Assembly (NCBI RefSeq): GCF_003852495.1 | Contig: NZ_QAJI01000003.1 | Coordinates: forward strand, 341,239 to 385,588 | Length of the DNA: 44,350 nt | Direction: 5' to 3' | Source: Taibaiella sp. KBW10 | Lineage (GTDB): Bacteria; Bacteroidota; Bacteroidia; Chitinophagales; Chitinophagaceae | In this document: positions 1-7,494 of the stretch, in pieces | Layout of the letters: each line of letters starts with the position of its first letter | Numbering within the stretch: position 1 is the stretch's first letter | Made by a program: the position numbers and the translations under genes | Notes under the pieces: generated by a model | The model's input: only the letters and a program-made list of their open reading frames with translations | What the model was told of the DNA's origin: nothing | Database searches by the model: none

Positions 1-252
1 ATTAGTTGTACTGTATGTGGTGGCGAAGGCTGTAATTTGTGTAAACACAGCGGTTGGGTAGAAATTTTGGGTTGTGGTATGGTACATCCTGACCTCTTAC
101 GCAATTTCAATTTAGACCCAGAGGTCTATTCCGGCTTTGCATTTGGTATGGGTGTGGAGCGGATCACGCAAATAAAATACCAAGTCAACGATTTACGTTT
201 ATATTCACAGAACGATGTGCGTTTTTTGAAACAATTTACGCCCATTCAATAA
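1..252 (+). CDS. pheS: phenylalanyl-tRNA synthetase alpha subunit, C-terminal part (5' end outside window)
   Basis: The frame is open from base 1 and ends at TAA 250-252, so only the last 83 codons are present. PheS is the catalytic alpha chain of the (alpha-beta)2 enzyme that charges tRNA-Phe in the cytoplasm. The visible part is the end of the class II catalytic core. It has a CxxC-x4-CxxC cluster followed by [15 protein letters not shown], then [13 protein letters not shown], which is class II motif 3 with its ATP-binding Arg, and a closing NDVRFLKQF. These strings are diagnostic of bacterial PheS. The four-Cys cluster may bind a metal, but that is inferred from spacing only. A strong hairpin follows directly, so the transcript probably ends here. 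Confidence 0.96.
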   Translation: MSCTVCGGEGCNLCKHSGWVEILGCGMVHPDLLRNFNLDPEVYSGFAFGMGVERITQIKYQVNDLRLYSQNDVRFLKQFTPIQ

Positions 253-260
253 TATTTCAG

Positions 261-289
261 ATGCAGTAAGCGCTTGTCGCTTACTGCAT
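261..289 (+). terminator. intrinsic terminator of pheS
   Basis: A perfect 12-bp stem (261-272 with 278-289, loop CTTGT) is followed by TTTTA. It starts 8 bases after the pheS stop codon and separates pheS from the SDR gene. Confidence 0.8.
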
Positions 290-314
290 TTTACCCTTAT
301 AAATATTCCAGCAT

Positions 315-1286
315 TTGATTTTAGTTACAGGCGCAAGCGGCTTTCTGGGCGCACATTTATTAAAAGAGTTGATACCCTTATCAATTCCGATACGCGCTTT
401 GTATCATAAAAACCCTCCCGCAGTACAAGACCCCCGTATAGCATGGTATGCCTGCGATCTGTTAGATCCTTATGCCGTTGAAGAAGCCATGAAGGGCATA
501 ACGATGGTTTACCACTGTGCTGCGATTGTATCTTTTGATCAAAAAGACCATCACCGTGTGATCAATGATAATCAGGCTGCGACTGCAAATGTGGTGAATG
601 AAGCACTGGATGCAGGTGTCCGCAAACTGGTACATGTAAGCAGTATTGCTTCTTTGGGTAGGGCACTGACGGCTACCGATCCGATCTCGGAAGAAACACA
701 CTGGCAGGACAGCAGCAATAATTCTGCCTATGCGGTGGGTAAATATTATGCCGAAATGGAAGTATGGCGGGCAATGGCCGAAGGCCTAAATGCAGTGGTG
801 GTTAATCCGGGTATTATCTTGGGAGAAGGTAACTGGGACGAAGGTTCGGCCGCACTGATTAAGACGGCTTACAAAGAATTTCCCTGGTATACCGAAGGGG
901 TTAATGGCTGGGTAGATGTACAGGATGTAGCCCGTGCCATGGTCTTACTAATGGACAGTGATCTTATCGAAGAACGTTTTATTTTGACAGAAGGCAATCA
1001 TAGTTATAAGAGCATTTTCAGCTTGATGGCCGGGGCTTTGGGTAAAAAACCACCTCATAAAAAAGCCAGCCCTCTCATGACTGCTTTGATCTGGCGCTTG
1101 TCTGCCGTAAAAAGCATGCTTACCGGCAAAAAAGTGACCATCACAAAAGAAACTGCCCGCACGGCACAAACACAATGTTTTTACGACAATCAGAAATGGC
1201 TACAGGCAATGCCCGGCTTTAGTTTTACCCCCATAAAAGAAACGATTGCACGCATGGCAGCGGCCTTCCTGAAGACACAGACATAA
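315..1286 (+). CDS. NAD(P)-dependent epimerase/dehydratase, extended SDR (323 aa)
   Basis: This is an extended short-chain dehydrogenase of the epimerase or dihydroflavonol-reductase-like type. The nucleotide-binding motif TGASGFLG lies at residues 5-12. An acidic residue after the second strand, in the stretch CDLLD, also fits the fold. The Ser of VSSIAS and the catalytic Tyr and Lys of YAVGK (near residue 140) complete the active site, followed by VVNPGIILGEG. The start is TTG at 315. An in-frame stop lies at 300-302, no ATG occurs between, and the Rossmann motif would be lost with a later start. The length is normal for the family. The substrate cannot be read from sequence; sugar nucleotides, steroids or flavonoid-like ketones are all used by relatives. 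Confidence 0.88.
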   Translation: MILVTGASGFLGAHLLKELIPLSIPIRALYHKNPPAVQDPRIAWYACDLLDPYAVEEAMKGITMVYHCAAIVSFDQKDHHRVINDNQAATANVVNEALDAGVRKLVHVSSIASLGRALTATDPISEETHWQDSSNNSAYAVGKYYAEMEVWRAMAEGLNAVVVNPGIILGEGNWDEGSAALIKTAYKEFPWYTEGVNGWVDVQDVARAMVLLMDSDLIEERFILTEGNHSYKSIFSLMAGALGKKPPHKKASPLMTALIWRLSAVKSMLTGKKVTITKETARTAQTQCFYDNQKWLQAMPGFSFTPIKETIARMAAAFLKTQT

Positions 1287-1416
1287 GACAAATCCACGTC
1301 TGATTTACTCCTGAATTTTACGATCCTGATGCGGATAAAAACGGGTTAATCAAATAGTATTACCCCCGAATATACATAGGGATTAACGTATTATTATTTT
1401 TTTGCAGTTACAGAAA

Positions 1417-1465
1417 TATTTTGTAATCTTGCATATCACGCGGCGCAGACAAACCAGATTGCGCC
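1417..1465 (+). promoter_or_regulatory. possible rho promoter and leader hairpin
   Basis: The 271-base gap before rho holds a weak -7-like box, TATTTTG at 1417-1423. Downstream is a 6-bp GC-rich inverted repeat, GGCGCA (1442-1447) with TGCGCC (1460-1465). If the box is real, rho has a leader of about 125 nt containing this hairpin. No well-spaced -33 TTTG was found, so the promoter assignment is weak. Confidence 0.3.
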
Positions 1466-1557
1466 AACCGCTTCCTTAAAAATTTTCTATACGATCACCT
1501 ACTACATCCCCTTAAAATTCTATTCAAAGAATATTTTAAATTAATTAAATTCATTAA

Positions 1558-3297
1558 ATGCCATACGACATCAATCAACTTCAAGATATGATTGTTCCAG
1601 AATTGAATGACATTGCGGAGCAACTTGGAGTGGCTAATTTTAAAAAATTAGAAAAGCAAGCTTTAATATATAAAATTATTGATAAGCAAGCTGCAACAGG
1701 CGCATTAGAGCCGGAATCCAAACCGAAAAGAACACGGAAACCTAAGGTAGAAAAAGGAGAAACACCTGAAAGTGAAGCCCAGGATGCCTTACCGCAAACA
1801 CAGGAAACCCTGGAAATAAAAGAGATACAGGAAGTAACGGATGAAGAGAAACCTAAAAAAGAAGCAAGGCCTAAGAAACCGATAAAGAAAGTAAAACCTG
1901 CAGAACAAGCCGTAAATGATGCCGCAGACCTGGAATTTGATACTCCGGAAAGCAACCCTACCACAGCAGCTACGGCAACCCCAACCGAGTCTACCCCTAA
2001 TAAAGAAGTTATTGTTACCGAAAGCGGAGAGGCCATCGAATTACAAGAGCCCAATCCCGTAACTGAACCACAGGCAGAAAGACCCCAACACAAGCATAAA
2101 AATCAGCAAAACAACAATAATAATAACAATAACAGACACCGCAATCCGCAACAAGAACAACCCACCAGTTTCAATATCGAATTTGACGGGATTATTGAAA
2201 GCGAAGGTGTCCTGGAAATGATGCCTGATGGTTATGGATTCCTGCGCAGCAGTGATTATAACTATTTGAGCTCTCCGGATGATATTTATGTATCACCCTC
2301 TCAGATTAAATTATTTGGCCTCAAAACCGGAGATACCGTAAAAGGTAATGTACGTCCTCCGAAAGAAGGCGAAAAATATTTTGCGCTGTTGAAGGTATCA
2401 ACCATCAATGGCCGTCTTCCTGAAGACATCCGCGACCGTGTTCCTTTCGATTACCTCACTCCCCTCTTCCCGAATGAAAAACTAAACCTTGATATGGGCG
2501 CTTCAAATCTAAGCACCCGGATCATGGATTTATTTACACCAATCGGTAAAGGACAGCGTGGTTTGATCGTGGCACAACCGAAAACGGGTAAAACCATGTT
2601 GCTGAAAGAAATCGCCAACGCTATTGCCGCTAACCATCCGGAATGCTACCTGATGATCGTTTTGATCGACGAACGTCCGGAAGAGGTAACAGATATGCAA
2701 CGGAGCGTGAACGCAGAGGTAATTGCCTCTACTTTTGATGAACCGGCTGAAAAACATGTAAAAGTTTCCGGCATTGCCTTACAAAAAGCCAAACGTTTGG
2801 TAGAAGTAGGACATGATGTGGTGATCCTTTTAGATTCTATTACCCGTCTGGCGCGTGCGCATAATACCGTTGCCCCTGCGTCGGGTAAAGTATTGAGTGG
2901 TGGTGTGGAAGCAAATGCGATGCAAAAACCAAAACAATTCTTTGGTGCTGCCCGTAAAATAGAAAATGGCGGATCCCTTACGATATTGGCCACAGCCCTT
3001 ACCGACACGGGTTCCCGTATGGATGATTATATCTTTGAGGAATTTAAAGGTACCGGTAACATGGAGTTACAGTTGGATCGTAAACTGGCCAACAAACGTA
3101 TTTTCCCGGCAATCGATATTACGTCTTCTTCTACGCGTAGAGATGATCTGTTGATCAGCAAAGAAGCCCTCGGTAAAATGTGGGTATTGCGTAATCACTT
3201 AGCCGATATGAATACGGATGAGGCAATGAAGTTCTTACTCCAGAATATGAAAGGTACCAGGAGCAATGAAGAATTCTTAATTACAATGAACAAGTAA
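1558..3297 (+). CDS. rho: transcription termination factor Rho with long N-terminal insert (579 aa)
   Basis: Rho is the hexameric RNA-dependent ATPase that terminates transcription. The Rho_N helical domain is at about residues 3-45. Residues 48-205 are low-complexity, first Lys/Glu/Pro-rich, then Gln/Asn-rich with eight consecutive Asn at 185-192. The cold-shock-like RNA-binding domain is at about 206-285 ([15 protein letters not shown]). The RecA-type ATPase follows, with Walker A AQPKTGKT (339-346), [10 protein letters not shown] (371-380), Walker B VVILLD (421-426) and SGGVEANA. E. coli Rho has 419 residues, and the insert explains the difference. Rho proteins of Bacteroidota often carry such disordered inserts. 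ATG 1558 gives a full Rho_N domain. The gene stands alone and ends in a strong hairpin. Confidence 0.97.
   Translation: MPYDINQLQDMIVPELNDIAEQLGVANFKKLEKQALIYKIIDKQAATGALEPESKPKRTRKPKVEKGETPESEAQDALPQTQETLEIKEIQEVTDEEKPKKEARPKKPIKKVKPAEQAVNDAADLEFDTPESNPTTAATATPTESTPNKEVIVTESGEAIELQEPNPVTEPQAERPQHKHKNQQNNNNNNNNRHRNPQQEQPTSFNIEFDGIIESEGVLEMMPDGYGFLRSSDYNYLSSPDDIYVSPSQIKLFGLKTGDTVKGNVRPPKEGEKYFALLKVSTINGRLPEDIRDRVPFDYLTPLFPNEKLNLDMGASNLSTRIMDLFTPIGKGQRGLIVAQPKTGKTMLLKEIANAIAANHPECYLMIVLIDERPEEVTDMQRSVNAEVIASTFDEPAEKHVKVSGIALQKAKRLVEVGHDVVILLDSITRLARAHNTVAPASGKVLSGGVEANAMQKPKQFFGAARKIENGGSLTILATALTDTGSRMDDYIFEEFKGTGNMELQLDRKLANKRIFPAIDITSSSTRRDDLLISKEALGKMWVLRNHLADMNTDEAMKFLLQNMKGTRSNEEFLITMNK
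2110..2133 (+). repeat. AAY trinucleotide repeat encoding Asn8 in rho
   Basis: Eight consecutive AAC/AAT codons encode residues 185-192 of Rho, just before the RNA-binding domain. The mix of AAC and AAT lowers the chance of slippage compared with a pure repeat. Confidence 0.9.
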
Positions 3298-3312
3298 TTG
3301 TTCATCCCGATA

Positions 3313-3358
3313 TATAAATGATAAAGCCACTTCTTTTGAAGTGGCTTTATCATTTATA
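3313..3358 (+). terminator. rho terminator, 21-bp stem
   Basis: A perfect inverted repeat (3313-3333 with 3338-3358) has a TTTT loop and a core of GCCACTTC/GAAGTGGC. There is no long downstream T tract beyond the AT-rich base of the stem. It lies 16 bases after the rho stop codon. Confidence 0.75.
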
Positions 3359-3380
3359 CACGATCAGGCTTACCCATTTA

Positions 3381-3433
3381 GATAAGCCAAATATCTAAGA
3401 CAAGGCTTATATTTGAGATGAATAAGACAAGGC
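3381..3433 (+). promoter_or_regulatory. promoter and putative operator of the first AraC gene
   Basis: A perfect Bacteroidota -7 box, TATATTTG, lies at 3408-3415. It is flanked by two exact copies of the 11-mer TAAGACAAGGC (3396-3406 and 3423-3433, start-to-start 27 bp). An inverted repeat ATAAGCC (3382-3388) / GGCTTAT (3404-3410) overlaps the first copy. CAAATAT (3388-3394) is also complementary to ATATTTG (3409-3415). AraC proteins bind direct repeats with two HTH units, so autoregulation is a reasonable inference. Confidence 0.5.
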
Positions 3434-3439
3434 ACTTTT

Positions 3440-4252
3440 ATGCACTATAATACCTACGACCCAAGCCCGGAGCTCAACCCGGTGATCAAATGCTATTGGA
3501 CCATAGATAGTCCCAGGGAGGAGACTCCTCAAAAGCAAAGGATTGTGCCGGATGGTTGTATGGAAATGATCTTCCATTACGGAGATCTGTACAAGCAGTA
3601 TATAGACGGTCAGGGCGTTATACAACCGCGGGCTTGTGTGTTTGGGCAACTGACTGCACCGCTTGAGATTGAACCCACCGGCATAACGGGTATTTTCTCT
3701 GTACGATTTCATCCCGAAGGGTTTATGCCCTTTGCAACAATACCCATCAAAGCGTTTGAAAATAAAGCGGTATCTCTGGAAACCGTGTTTGGGGAAGAAG
3801 GAATCCAATTGGAAAGCCGTGTCTTAGGCACCAAAAATACGGAAGAAAAAATCAAGATTGTCGAAGCATTTTTGTTAGACAAACTGGCCCATAAAGACAC
3901 CCGAGATCGCATTGTGAGTGCCGCGCTCAGCACAATTCTGGAGGGTAACGGACAACTCTCGGTAGAGGAACTGTCCCTGCAAATGAGCATCAACCGCAGA
4001 CAATTGGAACGCCGGTTTGCCGACACCATCGGCCTAAGCCCTAAACAACTCTCCAAAATCATTCGCCTGCAGGCGGCCTTAAAACTATTGCTGAGTAAAC
4101 AGTATAACCGGCTTACTGACCTGGCCTATGAAGGAGATTATTATGATCAGGCGCATTTTATAAAAGACTTCAAAGAGTTTACCGGCTTATCTCCAAAGGA
4201 TTTTTATAATGAAAACAGTAAGATGTCTGCCCTCTTTCACGGCAGTGATTAA
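3440..4252 (+). CDS. AraC family transcriptional regulator with DUF6597-like sensor domain (270 aa)
   Basis: The N-terminal part (about residues 1-130) resembles the DUF6597 sensor domain. It has the stretch PELNPVIKCYWTID and the motif IVPDGCMEMIFHYGD, followed by SVRFHPEGF. The C-terminal part (about 155-260) is an AraC/XylS double helix-turn-helix, with LSVEELSLQMSINRRQLERRF for the first HTH and DLAYEGDYYDQAHFIKDFKEFTGLSP for the second. The latter is the typical AraC signature. The ligand is unknown. The gene begins 6 bases after a repeated 11-mer that flanks its own -7 box. The VOC and DUF6265-like genes follow on the same strand and may be its targets. A second regulator of the same design lies at 12152-12913. 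Confidence 0.9.
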   Translation: MHYNTYDPSPELNPVIKCYWTIDSPREETPQKQRIVPDGCMEMIFHYGDLYKQYIDGQGVIQPRACVFGQLTAPLEIEPTGITGIFSVRFHPEGFMPFATIPIKAFENKAVSLETVFGEEGIQLESRVLGTKNTEEKIKIVEAFLLDKLAHKDTRDRIVSAALSTILEGNGQLSVEELSLQMSINRRQLERRFADTIGLSPKQLSKIIRLQAALKLLLSKQYNRLTDLAYEGDYYDQAHFIKDFKEFTGLSPKDFYNENSKMSALFHGSD

Positions 4253-4290
4253 TTGTCGCATTTTTACAATTTTTTGTTTTGCCTCCGGCC

Positions 4291-4298
4291 TAATTTTG
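4291..4298 (+). promoter_or_regulatory. -7 promoter box before the VOC gene
   Basis: TAATTTTG matches TAnnTTTG exactly, 38 bases before the ATG at 4337. TTTG occurrences upstream are 9 and 14 bases away, closer than the usual spacing, so only the -7 element is supported. Confidence 0.4.
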
Positions 4299-4336
4299 TA
4301 GGGCAATATTGCAGCAGACTTAAAATTATTTTCTAA

Positions 4337-4705
4337 ATGGAGCATTTGATCAATTGGTTCGAAATTCCCGCAACCGATATTAACAGAGCAATTTCTTTTT
4401 ATACATCCATCCTGGACACTAAAATCGAAGAAGCCGATATGTTCGGCACGAAAATGGGTTTCTTTCCTTCTGACGGGCAAAATGTAAGTGGTGCTATTGT
4501 ACAGGGGCCTGATTACCTACCGGCAACAACTGGTGTGGTTGCCTACCTGAACGGCGGTAAAGATTTGCAAGCGATATTGGATAAAATAGCCCCGAATCAA
4601 GGCACTGTAATCGTTCCCAAAACAGAAATCAGTCCTGAAATGGGATATTTCGCAATGTTTATCGATACAGAAGGCAATAAGATGGCCCTACATTCTCCTC
4701 AATAA
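4337..4705 (+). CDS. VOC superfamily (glyoxalase/bleomycin resistance-type) protein (122 aa)
   Basis: This is a small vicinal-oxygen-chelate fold protein. The opening LINWFEIPATDINRAISFYTSIL is the usual first beta-alpha unit. The closing GYFAMFIDTEGNKMALHS is the conserved last strands, with Asp-Thr-Glu-Gly-Asn. A length near 120 residues is standard for the single-domain, dimeric type. Such proteins may be lyases, dioxygenases or antibiotic-binding proteins, and nothing here fixes the activity. It follows the AraC gene by 84 bases, with its own -7 box, and lies 13 bases before the DUF6265-like gene, so those two are probably co-transcribed. Confidence 0.85.
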   Translation: MEHLINWFEIPATDINRAISFYTSILDTKIEEADMFGTKMGFFPSDGQNVSGAIVQGPDYLPATTGVVAYLNGGKDLQAILDKIAPNQGTVIVPKTEISPEMGYFAMFIDTEGNKMALHSPQ

Positions 4706-4718
4706 AAAAACAATAAAC

Positions 4719-5189
4719 ATGATGAAAAGAATAGGCATACTCTTCGGCTGTGTCCTCTTGCTCTGCAGTAGTCAGGCAAAGCCGAAAAAACAAATAGACA
4801 AAGCCGGCTGGCTTTTGGGTACCTGGAAAAACGAAACGGCCAAAGGTACCGTTTATGAAAGCTGGCATCGGGTAAATGATACGGAATTTACGGGGAAAAG
4901 TTATCTTCTTGAAGGGAAGGACACCCTGATTTTTGAATCTCTAAAATTGGTTCAGGAACAGCGATCACTGGTGTATATACCAACGGTAAAAGGACATAAT
5001 AACGATCTGCCGGTACGTTTTACTTTAACTAAAATATCAGATACGGATTTAGTGTTTGAAAATGCACAACACGATTTTCCCCAACGCATTACCTACAAAA
5101 AAATAGCTGCGGATACCTTAGTGGCCGAAATTTCAGGTATTCAAAACGGACAGCAGGTAAAAGAGACCTTTCCCATGAAAAAAATATGA
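4719..5189 (+). CDS. DUF6265-like exported protein (156 aa)
   Basis: An N-terminal signal peptide is visible: MMKRIGILFGCVLLLCSSQA, with cleavage likely after about residue 20. The mature part starts with AGWLLGTWKNETAKGTVYESW and ends with VFENAQHDFPQRITYKK. This Leu-Gly-x-Trp and HDFPQRI pattern is that of DUF6265, a lipocalin-like fold of unknown function in Bacteroidota and other phyla. The protein is probably periplasmic. Two ATGs overlap (4719 and 4722) and either could serve. It is 13 bases downstream of the VOC gene, and a long hairpin follows the stop codon. Confidence 0.78.
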   Translation: MMKRIGILFGCVLLLCSSQAKPKKQIDKAGWLLGTWKNETAKGTVYESWHRVNDTEFTGKSYLLEGKDTLIFESLKLVQEQRSLVYIPTVKGHNNDLPVRFTLTKISDTDLVFENAQHDFPQRITYKKIAADTLVAEISGIQNGQQVKETFPMKKI

Positions 5190-5200
5190 GGCAGATACAT

Positions 5201-5242
5201 CGGTAGCTGAATATAAAGGAAATTTCCTTTTATCAGCTACCG
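5201..5242 (+). terminator. long hairpin after the DUF6265-like gene
   Basis: CGGTAGCTGA (5201-5210) pairs with TCAGCTACCG (5233-5242). An inner AAAGGAA/TTCCTTT palindrome continues the stem with a small mismatch. No T tract follows, so it may be a transcript-stabilising hairpin rather than an intrinsic terminator. Confidence 0.5.
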
Positions 5243-5304
5243 GTCGATCTATCCACAGATCAAAAGCGCGCTTCACCTAAAAAGCGCCATAACTAAAAAA
5301 ATCT

Positions 5305-5312
5305 TACTTTTG
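5305..5312 (+). promoter_or_regulatory. -7 promoter box before the ABC-F gene
   Basis: TACTTTTG fits TAnnTTTG exactly and lies about 120 bases before the ATG at 5433. No -33 TTG with correct spacing was found. It implies a leader of roughly 115 nt, long enough to hold regulation, which is common for ABC-F genes. Confidence 0.4.
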
Positions 5313-5432
5313 TAATCTCTAAAGCATAAGTAAGATAGATGTAGACATAAATTTCTTTCCAAAAAAATAAATACCTGGCACAGCCGCTCCGTGGCTTGCT
5401 ATTTTATTCCATTTTTAAAAGATCGAGATTTT

Positions 5433-7022
5433 ATGCTTATACTGCAACAGATCGCTTATATACATCCCAATAAGGAAGTATTGTTTGACAATATCAACCT
5501 TACAATCAATAAAAACCAAAAAATAGCCCTGATCGGGAATAATGGTGCAGGAAAATCTACCCTGCTTAAAATCATGGCCGGCACTTTAATACCGGCAAGT
5601 GGCGTGTGTACAAGCCATGCCCGCGCTTATTATATCCCCCAGATTTTTGGCCAGTTCAATGAATACACGCTCGCACAGGCCTTACAAATTGAAGACAAAT
5701 TAAAGGCTTTAGCAGAGATTCTTAGTGGGGTCGTGAATGAAACAAACCTTACGATATTGAATGATGACTGGTCGATCGAAGAACGATGCCGGGAGGCCTT
5801 ATCATGCTGGCAACTCGACCACCTGGATTTGGGACAAAAGATGAGTGGCCTAAGTGGCGGACAAAAAACAAAAGTATTCCTCGCGGGTATCACCATACAC
5901 CAGCCCGAGATCATATTAATGGATGAGCCCAGTAATCACCTGGACAGGCAAAGCAGGCAGATCTTATATGATTTCATACAAAATACTTCCGGCACTCTGG
6001 TCATTGTAAGCCATGACCGGACTTTACTCAATCTGCTCGATTCGGTTTATGAATTGAGCAAGCGGGGCATCACCGTTTATGGGGGCAATTATGATTTCTA
6101 TGCCGCACAAAAGCTCCTGGAAAGTACTGCGCTGGACATGGATATCAAAAGCAAGGAGAAAGCCTTACGCAAAGCCAAGGAAACGGAGCGGGAAACCCTG
6201 GAACGGCAGCAGAAATTAGATGCCCGTGGCCGTAAGAAGCAGGAGAAAGCCGGGGTGGCCACGATCATGCTAAAAACAATGAAGAACAGCGCGGAGCAAA
6301 GTACCGCACGCAGCAAGGATATACATGCTGAGAAGGTGGGCAACATCGCCCGTGAGCTTAACCAGCTGCGTAAAGAATTGCCGGATGCAGATAAGATGAA
6401 ATTCGGTTTTGATCCCGCCGATTTACATAAGGGCAAGATCCTGATCCATGCTCAAGACATCAACTTTAGCTATGGCCAAAAGCCGCTTTGGAACAGCCCC
6501 TTAAACGTACTCATCACCAGTGGTGATCGCATTGCCCTGAAAGGACAAAACGGTTCGGGAAAAACGACACTGATTAAAATCCTTTTAGGAACCCTGGAGC
6601 CACAAAAAGGCAGCATACAGCGCGCAACGGTTAAAGCGGTCTATATTGACCAGGACTATTCCCTGATTGAGGCATCACACAGCGTTTACGAACAGGCACA
6701 GGCCTTTAATCACAGTGGATTGCAAGAACATGAACTCAAAATACGCCTGAATCGTTTTTTATTTTCCAAAGACTACTGGGACAAACCCTGCAGCGTTTTA
6801 AGCGGCGGAGAAAAAATGCGTTTAATCCTTTGCTGCCTGACTATTGCCAATAAGGCCCCAGACATCATTATCCTTGATGAGCCCACAAACAATCTGGATA
6901 TTCAGAATATAGACATCTTAACGACGGCCATTAATGATTACCAGGGAACGCTTTTGGTTATTTCTCATGATGAGTATTTCCTGAGCCAGATTGGGGTAAG
7001 GCAGGCGATTGAATTACCATAA
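5433..7022 (+). CDS. ABC-F family ATPase (529 aa)
   Basis: This soluble protein has two ABC domains and no membrane segments. Domain 1 has Walker A GNNGAGKST, signature LSGGQ and Walker B IILMDEPSNHLD. A charged linker of about 90 residues, rich in Lys, Arg and Glu, follows. Domain 2 has Walker A GQNGSGKTT, signature LSGGE and Walker B IIILDEPTNNLD. ABC-F proteins act on the ribosome E site, either as translation factors or as antibiotic-protection factors; sequence alone does not decide here. The reading frame is open to a GTG at 5391, but ATG 5433 starts two residues before the conserved beta strand of domain 1 and is preferred. A hairpin follows the stop codon closely. Confidence 0.9.
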   Translation: MLILQQIAYIHPNKEVLFDNINLTINKNQKIALIGNNGAGKSTLLKIMAGTLIPASGVCTSHARAYYIPQIFGQFNEYTLAQALQIEDKLKALAEILSGVVNETNLTILNDDWSIEERCREALSCWQLDHLDLGQKMSGLSGGQKTKVFLAGITIHQPEIILMDEPSNHLDRQSRQILYDFIQNTSGTLVIVSHDRTLLNLLDSVYELSKRGITVYGGNYDFYAAQKLLESTALDMDIKSKEKALRKAKETERETLERQQKLDARGRKKQEKAGVATIMLKTMKNSAEQSTARSKDIHAEKVGNIARELNQLRKELPDADKMKFGFDPADLHKGKILIHAQDINFSYGQKPLWNSPLNVLITSGDRIALKGQNGSGKTTLIKILLGTLEPQKGSIQRATVKAVYIDQDYSLIEASHSVYEQAQAFNHSGLQEHELKIRLNRFLFSKDYWDKPCSVLSGGEKMRLILCCLTIANKAPDIIILDEPTNNLDIQNIDILTTAINDYQGTLLVISHDEYFLSQIGVRQAIELP

Positions 7023-7027
7023 AAGCG

Positions 7028-7055
7028 ATAGGGAGCACGCTACTGTGCTCCCTAT
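7028..7055 (+). terminator. terminator of the ABC-F gene
   Basis: A perfect 11-bp stem (7028-7038 with 7045-7055, loop GCTACT) begins 5 bases after the stop codon. The bases after it are ATT-rich but not a pure T run. Confidence 0.65.
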
Positions 7056-7083
7056 TATTGAAAATGATTATAAAATATGCTTT

Positions 7084-7491
7084 ATGTACACCAGTAAATT
7101 GCAATGCTATTTTGCCTTAATGATAGTCCTGGGATTTATTTCCTGCAACCGTAAGACTACAGACTTCAAGCAGCTTACAGGCTTTAGTCCCGGCACCGAT
7201 GTGCACAATATCCAATATAAGGATGATGTATTATCAGATGCCATTTATTGGTTAGCTTTTGACTGTAACGCTGCCACTGCAGAGAAGGTGAAACTGACCT
7301 TAGCTCTTAGTTTGGATACAGAAAAAAACAGGGATAGTTATGCCAGCTGCTGTTATTTTCCGAAACAATGGTGGGATACCGCTGCTATTGCCCGTTCACC
7401 ACAATATAGTACCTTCCGGAATGGGAGCCGCATATTCTTTTGGTATCATCCGGAGACTAAAAAAGCGTTTCTTTTAAAGATTATCCCTTAG
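7084..7491 (+). CDS. hypothetical lipoprotein (135 aa)
   Basis: The N-terminus MYTSKLQCYFALMIVLGFISC is a short basic region, a hydrophobic core and a Cys after FIS, close to a lipobox. The mature protein would therefore be lipid-anchored. The rest shows no family I recognise; there is a CCYFPKQWWDT segment with two adjacent Cys. An upstream TTG (7009) extends the frame into the ABC-F gene and its terminator, so ATG 7084 is chosen. It lies 28 bases after the ABC-F hairpin and converges with the serine hydrolase gene, 3 bases apart at their stop codons. The signal peptide supports a real gene. Confidence 0.6.
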   Translation: MYTSKLQCYFALMIVLGFISCNRKTTDFKQLTGFSPGTDVHNIQYKDDVLSDAIYWLAFDCNAATAEKVKLTLALSLDTEKNRDSYASCCYFPKQWWDTAAIARSPQYSTFRNGSRIFFWYHPETKKAFLLKIIP

Positions 7492-7494
7492 CCT

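Noticed and set aside
1581-2093. 170-codon minus-strand open frame inside rho
   Set aside because: It is antisense to the low-complexity insert, where biased codons keep the opposite frame open; it has no start context, signal or family.
5391-5432. GTG-initiated 5' extension of the ABC-F gene
   Set aside because: The 14 added residues do not resemble the family N-terminus; ATG 5433 starts directly at the conserved strand.
7009-7083. TTG-initiated 5' extension of the small lipoprotein gene
   Set aside because: It would overlap the ABC-F stop codon and its terminator and would bury the signal peptide.
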